A stretch of DNA of 64,000 nt from assembly GCA_023052935.1 (NCBI GenBank), contig CM041297.1:3152280-3216279 (forward strand). Reading direction: 5' to 3'. The translations under genes were made by a program, and so were the position numbers. Under the pieces are notes generated by a model. The model was not told the DNA's origin. It made no database searches and was given only the letters and a program-made list of their open reading frames with translations. The stretch comes from Piezodorus guildinii. Its lineage: Eukaryota; Arthropoda; Insecta; Hemiptera; Pentatomidae. Positions 38,801 through 50,800 of this stretch are shown in pieces (position 1 is the first letter of the stretch; the number at the start of each line of letters is the position of its first letter).

Positions 38801-41800
38801 AAGAAAACAGAAGAGCTCTACTGGTTTGGGAGAGGAGTATACTGAGAAGGATTTTGGAGCTGTAAAAGAAGAACACAGGGGGAGAATCAGAAGCAACACC
38901 AAACTTACAGAATTGTATGGAGAGCCTGATATCCTCTGTGCTATTAGGAAGAGCAGGCTGAGGTGGTTAGGGCATGTGGAAAGGATGGAGTCCTGTAAGC
39001 TGCCTAAAATGATGTTAAATGGTGCGCCAGGAGGAAAAAGGAAAAGGGTCAGACCCAGGCGACGGTAGATTGAGGACTTGGAGGATCAGTTGATGAGAAG
39101 CATGGGAATTGGAAATTGGAGGAGTGTTGCTGGAGATCGCGAGGAATGGGGAAGAGCGGTGGCAGAGGCACAGGTCTTACAAGGACTGTAGCGCCCAACA
39201 GTGAGCGAGTGATATATTCATAATAAATATTTTGATATTGCTTTCACTTCCTTGACTGTGTTGCTGTGTTGTATATTATATTCTGCTTAATGTACGGACT
39301 ATTTCTTGAAAAGTCTTACAAGGAAAAGAAACAAACAAATATATACAAGTGAACAGCTTATACCTTGTGATCGCTTGAGTTCTCCAGTTGACGACGACCA
39401 GCCAAGGCTCGCTCGCGGCCGAGGTGAAGCAAGAGATGCCCGTGCAGGATCGTCCTTGAAGGCCAGGGTTGTCCAAGTGCTTGATCAGTGTAAGGTCTTT
39501 GTTCAGAACCTTGATGCGAGAGTTACCAGTGTCTACTACGTACACCTAAAATAGCAAATAGCATGAAATAGTGACAGTGGTCTTGCTTTAAGGTGAAAAA
39601 AATCATATATATAAAGTAATAAATATTCTTCTTTAATAATCTCTATATATTGAGGATGTAGAGTCAACTGTAGAAACTATTATAGGTGGAATAATCAGGA
39701 ATTTTTTGAAAATTTTAAATTTTGCCAATGTTACGGCTCAGTAATGCCCTGATGATGCAATTTGTAGGGTAGGGTCATCACTCCCTACGCCTAATTTCGT
39801 GAGTGGCCACCATTTGGCTGACGGGTCTCACATACCCGGGAGAGCGGCTGTGAGTGAATCCCCATTTAATTGCATCCTTATAAAAGCCCCACCGGGACTG
39901 GGATTCCAACTCACAACCTTAGCATGAGAGACTAGCGCGCTAGCCACTCAGCCACGGGCTCCCCAAATCGAATAAAATAGGAACAGTTTAACAGAAAAAA
40001 CATATATACTAAACAAATTTTAATTCTTTGACCAATTTATGTTTCTAATTTCTGCCGATGGTTAAATACAAGAATGAATAGACGTTATAAAATAAATATA
40101 ATATTTTCTTGCTATTTATATAATATTGGGCACTTTTGGTTATGATGAACTCATAATCCCATATTGATAAACTCCTAACTGGTTAAATTGAACTTTTTCA
40201 AATATAAATAGCACCACATTCAAATTGTACCAGTGAAAAGCAAGGGCGGCATGTCGATAGTTTAATAAATACAATAATAAACATGCCTGTTGCGTGGAGG
40301 GATCATAGGTGATTGCGACCGGCTGTAACAGCTGATCCTTCCCTGACCCCCTCGAGCCATAGGTCGCGATCGGATTGTTGTGTTCGCTCACTTCCAAAAC
40401 ATAAGGGCACTGTTTGACAGGTCTGTCCACAACGCTCACCTTCATCTCGTATCTGCAAAAATTATTTAAATAATCATTATTTCTTTCACAGATATCATAT
40501 TATAATATTTTAATTTTATTTATTAATTTATAATGAATGATAGATAGATAAATAAGGGTTTTTAAATTATTAATTACATAGGTTTGGCTAAGGTTAAAAA
40601 CTTATATTCTATTTTAAACATATTACAATATGTGAAATATAAATCGAAAATTAACTTATAACTATTAAAAGATTGAAAATATCCTTTTCTGTTGGTTCGT
40701 ATTTTTTATTCTTCAATATTCTTATATTCAATATAGTAGTGCACTAATTTCCATGATGGCTTGATATCATAGATGATTTGATGACTGGTGAGATAAGGTA
40801 CATTTCCAAGAACACTAAGATGCGTCCATTCTCATCCACGACATAAGAGAGCCATTGCTGGAAAACAAGCTGTGTCATTCCCGCTCTACGATTTCGATTT
40901 TTTTTTCTGATTGACCAACCACTTCGAGCCTTCTTGATCTTCTTTCTTTATTATTTTTGCCTACTTAGTATATCACAAAAATATTTTAACCTTACTATAT
41001 ATCCTAAATTAAATCAATAGTAATATTTAATTTTTATCACCAAATCAAAAAACCTGGTGTGCACAAAACATGAGTTTCACTTACCTCTGTTGTTAAAATC
41101 AATTTAAGAACTTTTAAATAAAGTTTATAGTTTAAAATATATCAAAAAATTACATTGTGTCTCCATGGAAGCATGTGTTTCAGATTAAATAATCAATTAT
41201 ATTATTACCTAAAACAATCACTAATTTTTTTATATAAGTTAACATTTTTTTTCAAAAATCTTAAGCTTTACAAAGGAATAATATACATCTACATTCTTAT
41301 GTTCAAAAATTAAAAAAATTTACCTGAAAAAATATTTATTTTTTTTCACAATGGATTTACAAATATAAACAATCACCTTTCATTAAACCCAATCCACATT
41401 TTCTGGTCTAAATCAGTAAAGTAATTAGCGATAAAATTAGACAAATTCTTGACATTTACCAAACATATCAATAGAAAAGCTGAAAAAACAAAAATATTTA
41501 TTTACAAAATGTTCCCATACTTCAATAAAAAATCCAGTTTAAGCACTCAGAACAAGCTCCTATTCTATAAAACAGTACTCAGATCTGTTATGCCTCGCCT
41601 ATCTAGAGATTGATTTGCCATATCAGTTACAAAAAAATCGAAACAACACAAAATACATGTATGGGAATCATAAATAACTACCCAAAATACATTAAAATTT
41701 CAACAATGCTCTACGAACTAAATGTTTCCACATTACAGCAGTTTATCAATACAGAAACCTAAAATTATTTTGACAAAACCACAAAATCCAAAAAACCCAC

Positions 41801-44800
41801 TAAAATAAGAAATCTGTAATTACAATAAAACATCACTTAAGATATGCGCACAAAAGAACAAAACATGCAATTTATATTATGTAGGTTTTTTTTGGGTTTT
41901 TTTTTATGTTACTTTTCCGATTCTGTCTCAAACAAAATATTGCATTCTGCAAATTGTATTCGAACGATGATTAAATTCTATTAAAAAAACATATTTGTAT
42001 GTAGCGTACATTGTAACTATTGAATATATAAATAAATATTTTTTATTCTATATGGATTTTCAGGCTGATATTCAGGAACATGGTTATGAGCTTTCATTTT
42101 ATTGTTCTAATTTCTAAATTTAATATAACAGAAAAATATTTGTTTAAAAATGTCAAACGACTAAAGGCCTAAATGACTAAATTAACTGTTTACCTTCCTG
42201 GGACCGGAGGCCTGAACTTCAAATGATATGTACCGTCGGCCCTGTCGTCAACTTGAACTTCCAGAGCCTCTCCGTTAGGCGACGTTATTTCCCCAACCAC
42301 AGGATCTCCTCCCGTCAGCCTCACATTACCATCGTAATCTATTGTAGTCAGGACGACAGTGCATTCCAAGTTCACAACGTGCTCACCTGTAATAAGGTAT
42401 AATATGCTTAGAGAAAATAATGGTTCATTATAACTTTTACAAACTACAAAAATATGGAGCGCCCAACACACCTCTGATGTTGAAATCAATTAGAGAATTT
42501 TGAAATACAGTTAGAGATGAAAATAATTCTTAAAGTATTAATTACATTGTGTTTCAATAGAAACATATGTTTTATTAAATAATTTCTTATATTGTTCAGA
42601 TATCTATGACAATCAGTTAAATGGCCGTGCAATGAGGTGATTCGGCCGAGATCACGCTCAGCCGCCAGGTTTTTCCCTCATTTTTGGGTACCCACTTGAT
42701 TGAGGCTGGGTGTGCCCCAGGAGGGTCTCCATACCCCAGGGTCGCCTCCCGGCTGAAATAACAGAATAAATAATATTCCGCCACAGCCGGGATTCAAACC
42801 CAGGACCCGGAGCACAGTAGACTAGCGCTCTACCCACTATAAAACGCCGCTCCCTACAATATTGTTTATAAGATAATTTTTTTTTTTTCTAAAATATTAA
42901 GCTTTCCATAGGTATATTATACATCTATTGGGTTGATGCAAAATTAATGCAGGTTTTTAGTAGGTATTGTAAATACGCCATATCTTTACTTTAACCATAT
43001 ATATTTAATCAAAATAATTTCCATCTGAATCAATGCACTTTTGCCAACGTTCAACAAGCTTTCTTATTCCACCAGAAAAAAAATCCGAATCCCTGGACTC
43101 AATGAAATCACGAAAAGAATTTTCAATGTCGTCCTGGTTTTGAAAATATTTCTCCCTCAAAAAGTTGTCCAGATGCCTGAAAAAGTGGAAGTCTGTAGGA
43201 GAGAGGTCAGGTGAATAAGGCGGATGTTGGAGAACTTCGTAGCCTAACTCGTGCAGTCGTCGAAGCGTTGGTTGTGCAACGTGTGGTCTGGCGTTATCGT
43301 GGAGCAGGATCAGCCCCTTCCGATTCATCAATGCTGGGCAAAGACGTTGCAATTTTTGAGTTCCGAGTTCCGCCGCCATTTCTCGTGTGGTTTTGGTTGG
43401 GTCTTCTTCCACTTTTGACCTCAGCTGGTCGTTGTCCAGAGCAAGATGACGACCCCGACCTTCCTTGTCTTCGAGGTCGAAATCTCCTCTGCGAAACTTC
43501 TGGAACCAACGCTGCACCGTGCACTCATTAATAGCCCCCTGACCCCACACTTCATTAATATTACGAGCCGTTTGCGCAGCGCTGCGCCCTAATTTAAATT
43601 CGTAAAAATAAATTTGACGAAAATCGCACTTTGACATTTTCGATTCAAGACCTTTGAACACACTGAACAAAACGATTTTACTAAACAAATTCATGGTGAA
43701 AGAGAGGGTATTAGATAAGGTTTATTTTGGTATAATAATGATCAATGTTAGGATTAGCTTTGTTTACACAATTGGAATTAAGATATTGCAATAGAGGAAA
43801 CCTGCATTAATTTTGCATCAACCCAATACATACAAAAATATTTTTGCTCTATTATCTTTTAGTTGGTCATCAAATTCGTTCCAATTGAATATTTAGCCGT
43901 TCTATATCAATACTAATAAGATGATATGGTCAATATTTTTGAATTTACCAAGTTAAAGGTACTTTAGAAGAAGAAAATACAAAAAATCGCCATTTAAGCC
44001 CTCATAGAGTATTTCAAGCAGAATGAAACCTATATGGTATGGCCTATTGAATTTCACATCTGTAATAGCGAGTTTAATCAAAATTGAGACGTTGATTTCC
44101 AAAAGGTACTATATCCACTTTAGAGAATTTTACAGGAAACGCAAAAATCTGTCATTTATTTATTATTGGCCTAATTTACGTGACTCTTTTTTTATTAAAA
44201 TCAAAAGTTGATTTATAAAGGTGTTACCAACTCATTTTTCCAAATTATTGCACTTTTCCGATTACTTTTAAACAATATAATATGGATTTAGTACTTTTTG
44301 GAACGAAACATGGATATAGTACTTTTTGGAACGAATTAAATAGCCCCCTGACCCCACACTTCATTAATATTACGAGCCGTTTGCGCAGCGCTGCGCCCTA
44401 ATTTAAATTCGTAAAAATAAATTTGACGAAAATCGCACTTTGACATTTTCGATTCAAGACCTTTGAACACACTGAACAAAACGATTTTACTAAACAAATT
44501 CATGGTGAAAGAGAGGGTATTAGATAAGGTTTGTTTTGGTATAATAATGATCAATGTTAGGATTAGCTTTGTTTACACAATTGGAATTAAGATATTGCAA
44601 TAGAGGAAACCTGCATTAATTTTGCATCAACCCATATATTACTCATATTTAAGTTCAAAAACACAAAAATTGCATAAACAAATATTTTTGTTCTTTTCTC
44701 CTTTAGTTAGATATCAAATTCGTTCAACCTGCAGATTTACCCATTTTTTATCAATGCTAACAAGAAGATATGCTTAATTTTTTTTGGTTTCATAAAATTA

Positions 44801-47800
44801 AAGGTATTTTAAAGGAAGATAATTTGAAATATTGACATTTAAGTCCTGTCAGACTATTTCAATCAGAATTAAACCTATGTCAAATTAAATCCCCTTTAAT
44901 TTTAACATCAATATAACGAGTTTAATCAAACTTTTTATAGTAGTTTTTGAGAACATCGTAAAAAAAGTGAAAAATGCATTGTATAAAGGGGCTCTTCTGG
45001 TTTGCTAATTTTCATGAAAAAGTTGCAGTAACATCTCGGGCTTATAAATGTATAAAATATGATTTTATTTCTTTTTCCTGCTAGACTTTTAAGACCTTTT
45101 CATGCGACTGGACTGAGGGGACCCTAAAACCTGTATTTCGTGAAAAAATGTTCATCATCACAATACTTTAATACTTTCTCTAACTATTTATTTCATATAT
45201 GGGTAAATAAAAGTAAAAAACTATTTAAACGTAAAAAATCAACTTTACACAAAATAGACAAGTATGTACTCAATACTAGAATATTTAGATTCGGGCCCGA
45301 ACGTGATAAGTATATGAAATTTCCTTAAAATAAATTATTGACCTTGAGAGGACAGCGTAGAGAAGCTGGGGAAGGTAGTGGTCGTCCTGACGGTCGCCTT
45401 GAGGCCTTGCTCCAAGCTGGTCAGGCAGCCCTGCACCAGGTTACACTCGATGAACGAGTTCTCTCGAGGCTCCGACAGCACTGAGACGCTTTCCAGCTTC
45501 TGAGATAGCGAGCATATCCTCTGCGATATATTTCTCACTTCCACCTGATACTGCAGCCCGTCGCATTCGGATGTAACCTTTACAGATATATAACAGAATT
45601 AGACCACTTTTTTTTTATTATTTCAGATATTATCTCAGACATTAACTAGCTAGGAGGTAAATAATTATCAATTTATAACCCAATAATTATAGAACTAAAA
45701 TATTCATATAGATAATTATCACTACTGCATGGAAGATTTAACTTAAATTATTGGCCATATTTTTTTTCTTTTGGTTGGCGCAACGAGCCTTAGAGACCCT
45801 TAGCCGTATAGTATTGTTTCCTAAGATTCCAAACCATATATTGTTCATATTTAGTGACAGCAAGTTTACTGCTTCAAAAGGGTAGGAAGGATACCAGCCC
45901 ACTGTGATATTCATTGAAATGAAGTAGCCGACAAGCTTGCAAAAGAAGGTGCAGCTTCAAACAAGTCAGATAATCAAATTTCTAATCGTAGAGGTAGAGA
46001 TGAAGTTGAGGGTAAATCTTGCTCTACTAATGGATTGTCTAAAGATAAGTTCCATTAACAAGCACCGGGCCGAACTACTTATTGAGGAAGAACGGATACC
46101 GTTAGATTTTCAAAGAAAAGATTCTGTTGCATCGTTCAGGATGATTACCGGCCATGATTACTTGGCAAAGCATCGAATCGGAGTGGTAGTCTCCACTTTG
46201 CTGCCTGTGTGATGGTAGTGTGAGATCGATGATGCAGCACATCTAGAAGTATGCTCCCGCTTACATAAAATAAGAAGCCGAAACTCCATCCAGATTGGAG
46301 TACTACTGGGCTGCCAGATTCCTTATGGCGGAAACCATAATGGGGAGGCATAATTAAAAAAAAGAACAGAAGTGAGGGATAGTGCTACTATTTCCATGTA
46401 TATGCCCTAATACAAATGTTTAATTATAGGACTAAATGAACGATATGAATATATTCTTTTGATATAATAAGTAAGCATAAATAAAAAAGAAAGAAGATCA
46501 AGGCGGGAAATGATAGCCAATCAGGAGAGAGAATAGTAATGCGCAGTAGATCAGGAATAACCATATGTTTTCCCAGGAATGGTGTCTTTTGCCACCAGCC
46601 AACAAGCAGTAAGGACCTCAAGCCATCATGGAAACAAGTGCATTATTATGAAAGAAAAATGAAGACATCAATTGAAGAACAAAGAATTACAAACCAACAG
46701 AGAAGAATGGACCAAAGATAAACTATAAATTTTATATTTTTAATTTTTATACTAGTTTTAATTTTACTTTAAATAATTTGTTGTAATATGTTTCCAATTA
46801 AATATAAGTTGAAAACCTTAGCTAAGACTACATAATTATTAATAAAAAAAACCCTTATCAATCATTTTTAAATTAAAAACTTAAATATTATAATAATATA
46901 TGCATTACAAAACTGCAACATAAAGTATTTGAATGATATCTTGAAAATTACTGGAGAGAGAAGGGTTTAAAACCTCCCAAAACATTTCTAGATAAAGCTC
47001 CCTGACTGACCTTGTCCTTCTCCGCCTGAATGGTGTCCAGCTGCGCCCTGAGTACCTTAAGCTTGGCGTCCCTCACGCAGTTGATCTGTTCCACCACAGC
47101 CTGCCTCCTCGCCTCCACAGCAGCGTGGGCCTCCGAGAACAGGGCCTCCACCCTCTCCAGGCAGGCCCGCGCTGCCCCTTCCAGCCTCTCCACCTCCCCT
47201 CTCACCGCCTCTTCTGCCTCCGTCAGCTGCAATGTAACAATAAAATGATATAAATGTTATCAAGGATCGTTTCTCCATCAACTTAATAGTTATAAAAGAT
47301 AATATCAAAATACAATGAAGGAAAAAACTTTAAATATTATATAAGTTTTTTGTTATTGCTCTAAGGGGACTTAGTACCAAAATAAAGAATTTTTGTATTA
47401 TTATTTTCAATAATGAACCTTTGTAATAGACAAAAAAAAAAAAGAGCCCTCCTCCCCTCAAAATTTGAGGATTTGCGTTTCAAGATACATAAAACCCAAA
47501 TAAAGAATAATAATAAAAAATCCATTTGTCTGAATAAATAAATACAAAAAACTTTCTCTACTTAAAAAAATAACTGCATTATTGAATTAATTCAAATTTT
47601 CTGCTGTTAGTGCTGTTCTATATAGCATTAAATTTCCTACAAAACAAAAAAAGAATCATTGAAATTAATCTAGAAATAGCAGATATATAGTGTTTTGAAA
47701 TTAGCAGTGGGGATGACCATTTTAGGTCATTTTCCTTTTAATTATTGATTGCTTTTCATGTTAGTTAATCGCCTATCAACAGCTATATAAACAGTTATAT

Positions 47801-50800
47801 CCTAATATAGTTATTTGGAAATAATAAACCATTTTATAATAATTTTCAGTGTTTTTTTCATTTCATTTCACTAAAATATCAAACTTCAACATTAAGCCAG
47901 CCATGTTTTAAAAGAGAAAAACTGAAAGAGATGTCTAGGACATCACTTATACATGGAATCTACTAGAATTACTAGTGAAACCAACAGAGCCAAAGTTTAC
48001 GGAAAAGAAGCGAGAAAAGGTCAGACCAAGAATTAAGTTGAACGGTGAGGTTATGAAGGACTTCCAGAAAAGACGAGTAAGGATCTTGCAGAAGTTGGAG
48101 AGTGCTCTATTGACTTCCACCTCTCACTGGTGTAAAGCCGCTCAAAAGAGGAAAGATTATCATGATGATAAAACACTAATTATATTTTCTTTTTTAAACA
48201 TTGCAATTGATTACACAATGTTTTTTTTATTTATTTGACACCACTTTATGCTGCTGTGGCTAATCAGACGATGCTACAGTAGGAGTCCTAAATTTTGCCT
48301 ATCCAGGTTTAATTCGGGTAGGGATCTTTAACGAGCACCTGAAATCGCAAAGGCACAAGACCACTGTTTAAGACCCTTTCAAAGGACGGTTTAACAAAGG
48401 AGTTTTTAATCCCTCAAAAAACTCCTAGGTTCATTTGCTGGATTCTAAAGCTCTAAGGCTATCCACTACATAACAGGTGACCATTAACTTTACCTTTGTT
48501 TTGGAGTATTCCAGTAATAACTAAATAATTATCTTCTTTCTTTATTGAGTCTTGTTTTATAAATTAATAATGTTTAAAAATACCAAAGTTAACTCCCCTT
48601 GATACCTTAAGACACATGAAATACAAAAATTAATTTAGTCAATTTTGATGAAGAATACTGGAATATTGGTTAGGCTTAAAATGGAACACATTCGTTACAA
48701 TTAGCCACAGTGGACCGAGGTGTGAGGTTGGGCGTCCAGCTCAACCCGGCAGATCTCGATCACGCGATACGTCTCAGGCCCAAACAACCTGGTACGCCGG
48801 GCACCATTATCGCTCATTTCGTTCGACGGACTTTGAAAGACGACATGGTGCGGCAGAGAAGAATAAAAAGAAATTTTTCAACGCGCCACCTAGGCTGGGA
48901 GGAAAATGATAGCTATTCCGTCTACGTCAGCGAGGCGATGACACCCACTAACAAACATCTCTACTGGCTGGCGAGGCAGAAAAAGGTGTCTGCTAAAATA
49001 AAGTATGTTTGGTTCAGTGGGGGTCGAGTGAGGTGCCGGAAAGCCGATGGGTGCCCAGCGATAATAATAAACAATCCGTCAGATTTAAATGTTTTTATTT
49101 GAAATTTTATTTCAGGTCACCAATATATAGTTAGACATTTACTTTATTTTATCTTAAAAGACCTTTTATTTTCGTTTATTATTTCTCGCTCTTTAAAAGT
49201 TACAAATTTTAGTTTGTTAGTTTGGAATATTTTCATTTTATATCCACATTTTTCTTATTGTTTTATTCAATTTAATTGTTTTCATCCTTATTTTCATTAT
49301 CTTTATGCTTTATCTACCTGTATTTTATGTCATTCTCAAACTTTTAGCCTAAACTTATACTTTCCTTTAAAATTACCAATTTCTCATTTAATTTATATCC
49401 ACAATCTTTTTGTTTTAATATTTCACTTACCTTATTCTATTTTATTTTTTACCTTTATCATCTTTATCTTTATGTTCTATATACCTGTATTTTATTTTGT
49501 TTTCATGAACCTTTTAGCATATATTTAAATTCAACTTTAAAGCTACCAATTAGCCCTGGAATATTCTTATCTTACATCCACACTATTCTAGTTTTAATAT
49601 TTTATTTACTTTTTAACCTTTATAATCATTATCTATATGTTCTATCTGCCTGCAGTTATTTTATCTATTTTTTCTCTTTTCTAAAACTTAATCTAAATTT
49701 ATATTTTCTTTTAAAATTATCAGAGTTTCTTTGGGATATTTTTTATTTTATATCCACATTCTTCTTATTACTATCTACTTTTTATCTTTATAATCGTTAT
49801 TATTGTTCTATCAGCCTGTATTTATTATTATTTTATTTGTTTTCTAAAATTTGTAGTCTAAGGTTTTCTTTTTTTTTTTTTTTTTTTTTAAATTATTAAA
49901 TTTCCTATTGGATATTTTTATTTATATCCACATTCTTTTTATTGCCATATTCTATTTAATATTTTTATCTGTCTATGTATGTATTTTTTATTATTTTTTT
50001 TTTTATTTCCTTCTAAAAGTTATAGTATAAATTTTTATTTTATTTTAAAATTATCATTTTTCTTTGCTTTATTTGTTTACTATGTTTTGCTCGCTATATA
50101 CTCTGTGTATGCTTTTGAAATGATGTACATCTTAAGAAATTGCAATTACTTACCTCTTAACTTCCAATCCTTTCACAATTATTCCGATCCCCACCTTAGC
50201 AGTCATGACTAATATTTTCACCTCATGTCACATTAATGCGCAATCCCTTATTGCCCACTATGATGAATTTCAAAAATATTTTCTTGACAATTTTTACCAC
50301 ATCATAGCAGTATCTGAAACCTGGTTAAAACCTTTTATTCCTTCCTCCCATGTACCCCTCACCAATTATTCCTTACTTCGCCATGACAGATCTGATCGCA
50401 GGGGTGGTGGAGTGGGGTTGTATATACACGATAGTCTCAAGGCCAAAATCCTTCTCCAATCCCCTTCTCCTGATCATCCTCATATCGAATAACTGTTTGT
50501 GGAAATCTCAACTATTTCATCTCCTCTCCTTTATGCTATTGTTTATCGACCTCCTCATGTTCCATTTGATACCCTTTTTGAATCTTCCCTAATCCAATTC
50601 GTCTCCAAGTACTCCAACATCATCATCTCCGGAGATTTCAATGTTAATATGATCTCTGAATCACACGATAAATCCTTCCTGGTAAACCTACTGTTTTCCC
50701 TAAATCTATATCTAGTTCCATACTTCCCCACCCATCATATGCAATTCTCCGACTCCTGGCTGGATCTTCACATAACCGATTCATCTGTAAAGGTCCTTTC

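Larger units (their letters stand above)
42452..45215 (-). repeat. Family A repeat carrying SINE1 and the mariner complex
   Basis: Host segments at 42452-42615, 42855-42927 and 44635-45215. Insertions: SINE1 (42615-42854) and mariner/duplicate/mariner (42928-44634). Confidence 0.8.

Noticed and set aside
43211..43531. Plus-strand frame opposite the mariner transposase (also at 6726-6932)
   Set aside because: Antisense shadow of the transposase reading frame.
46539..46721. A 61-codon plus-strand frame (RSRSGITICFPRNG...)
   Set aside because: It lies in a family F repeat and is not open in the other two copies.
49214..50212. Several hydrophobic ORFs in the T-rich LINE spacer
   Set aside because: Produced by the TTT/TAT-rich tandem units; residues are almost all Phe, Ile, Leu and Tyr.
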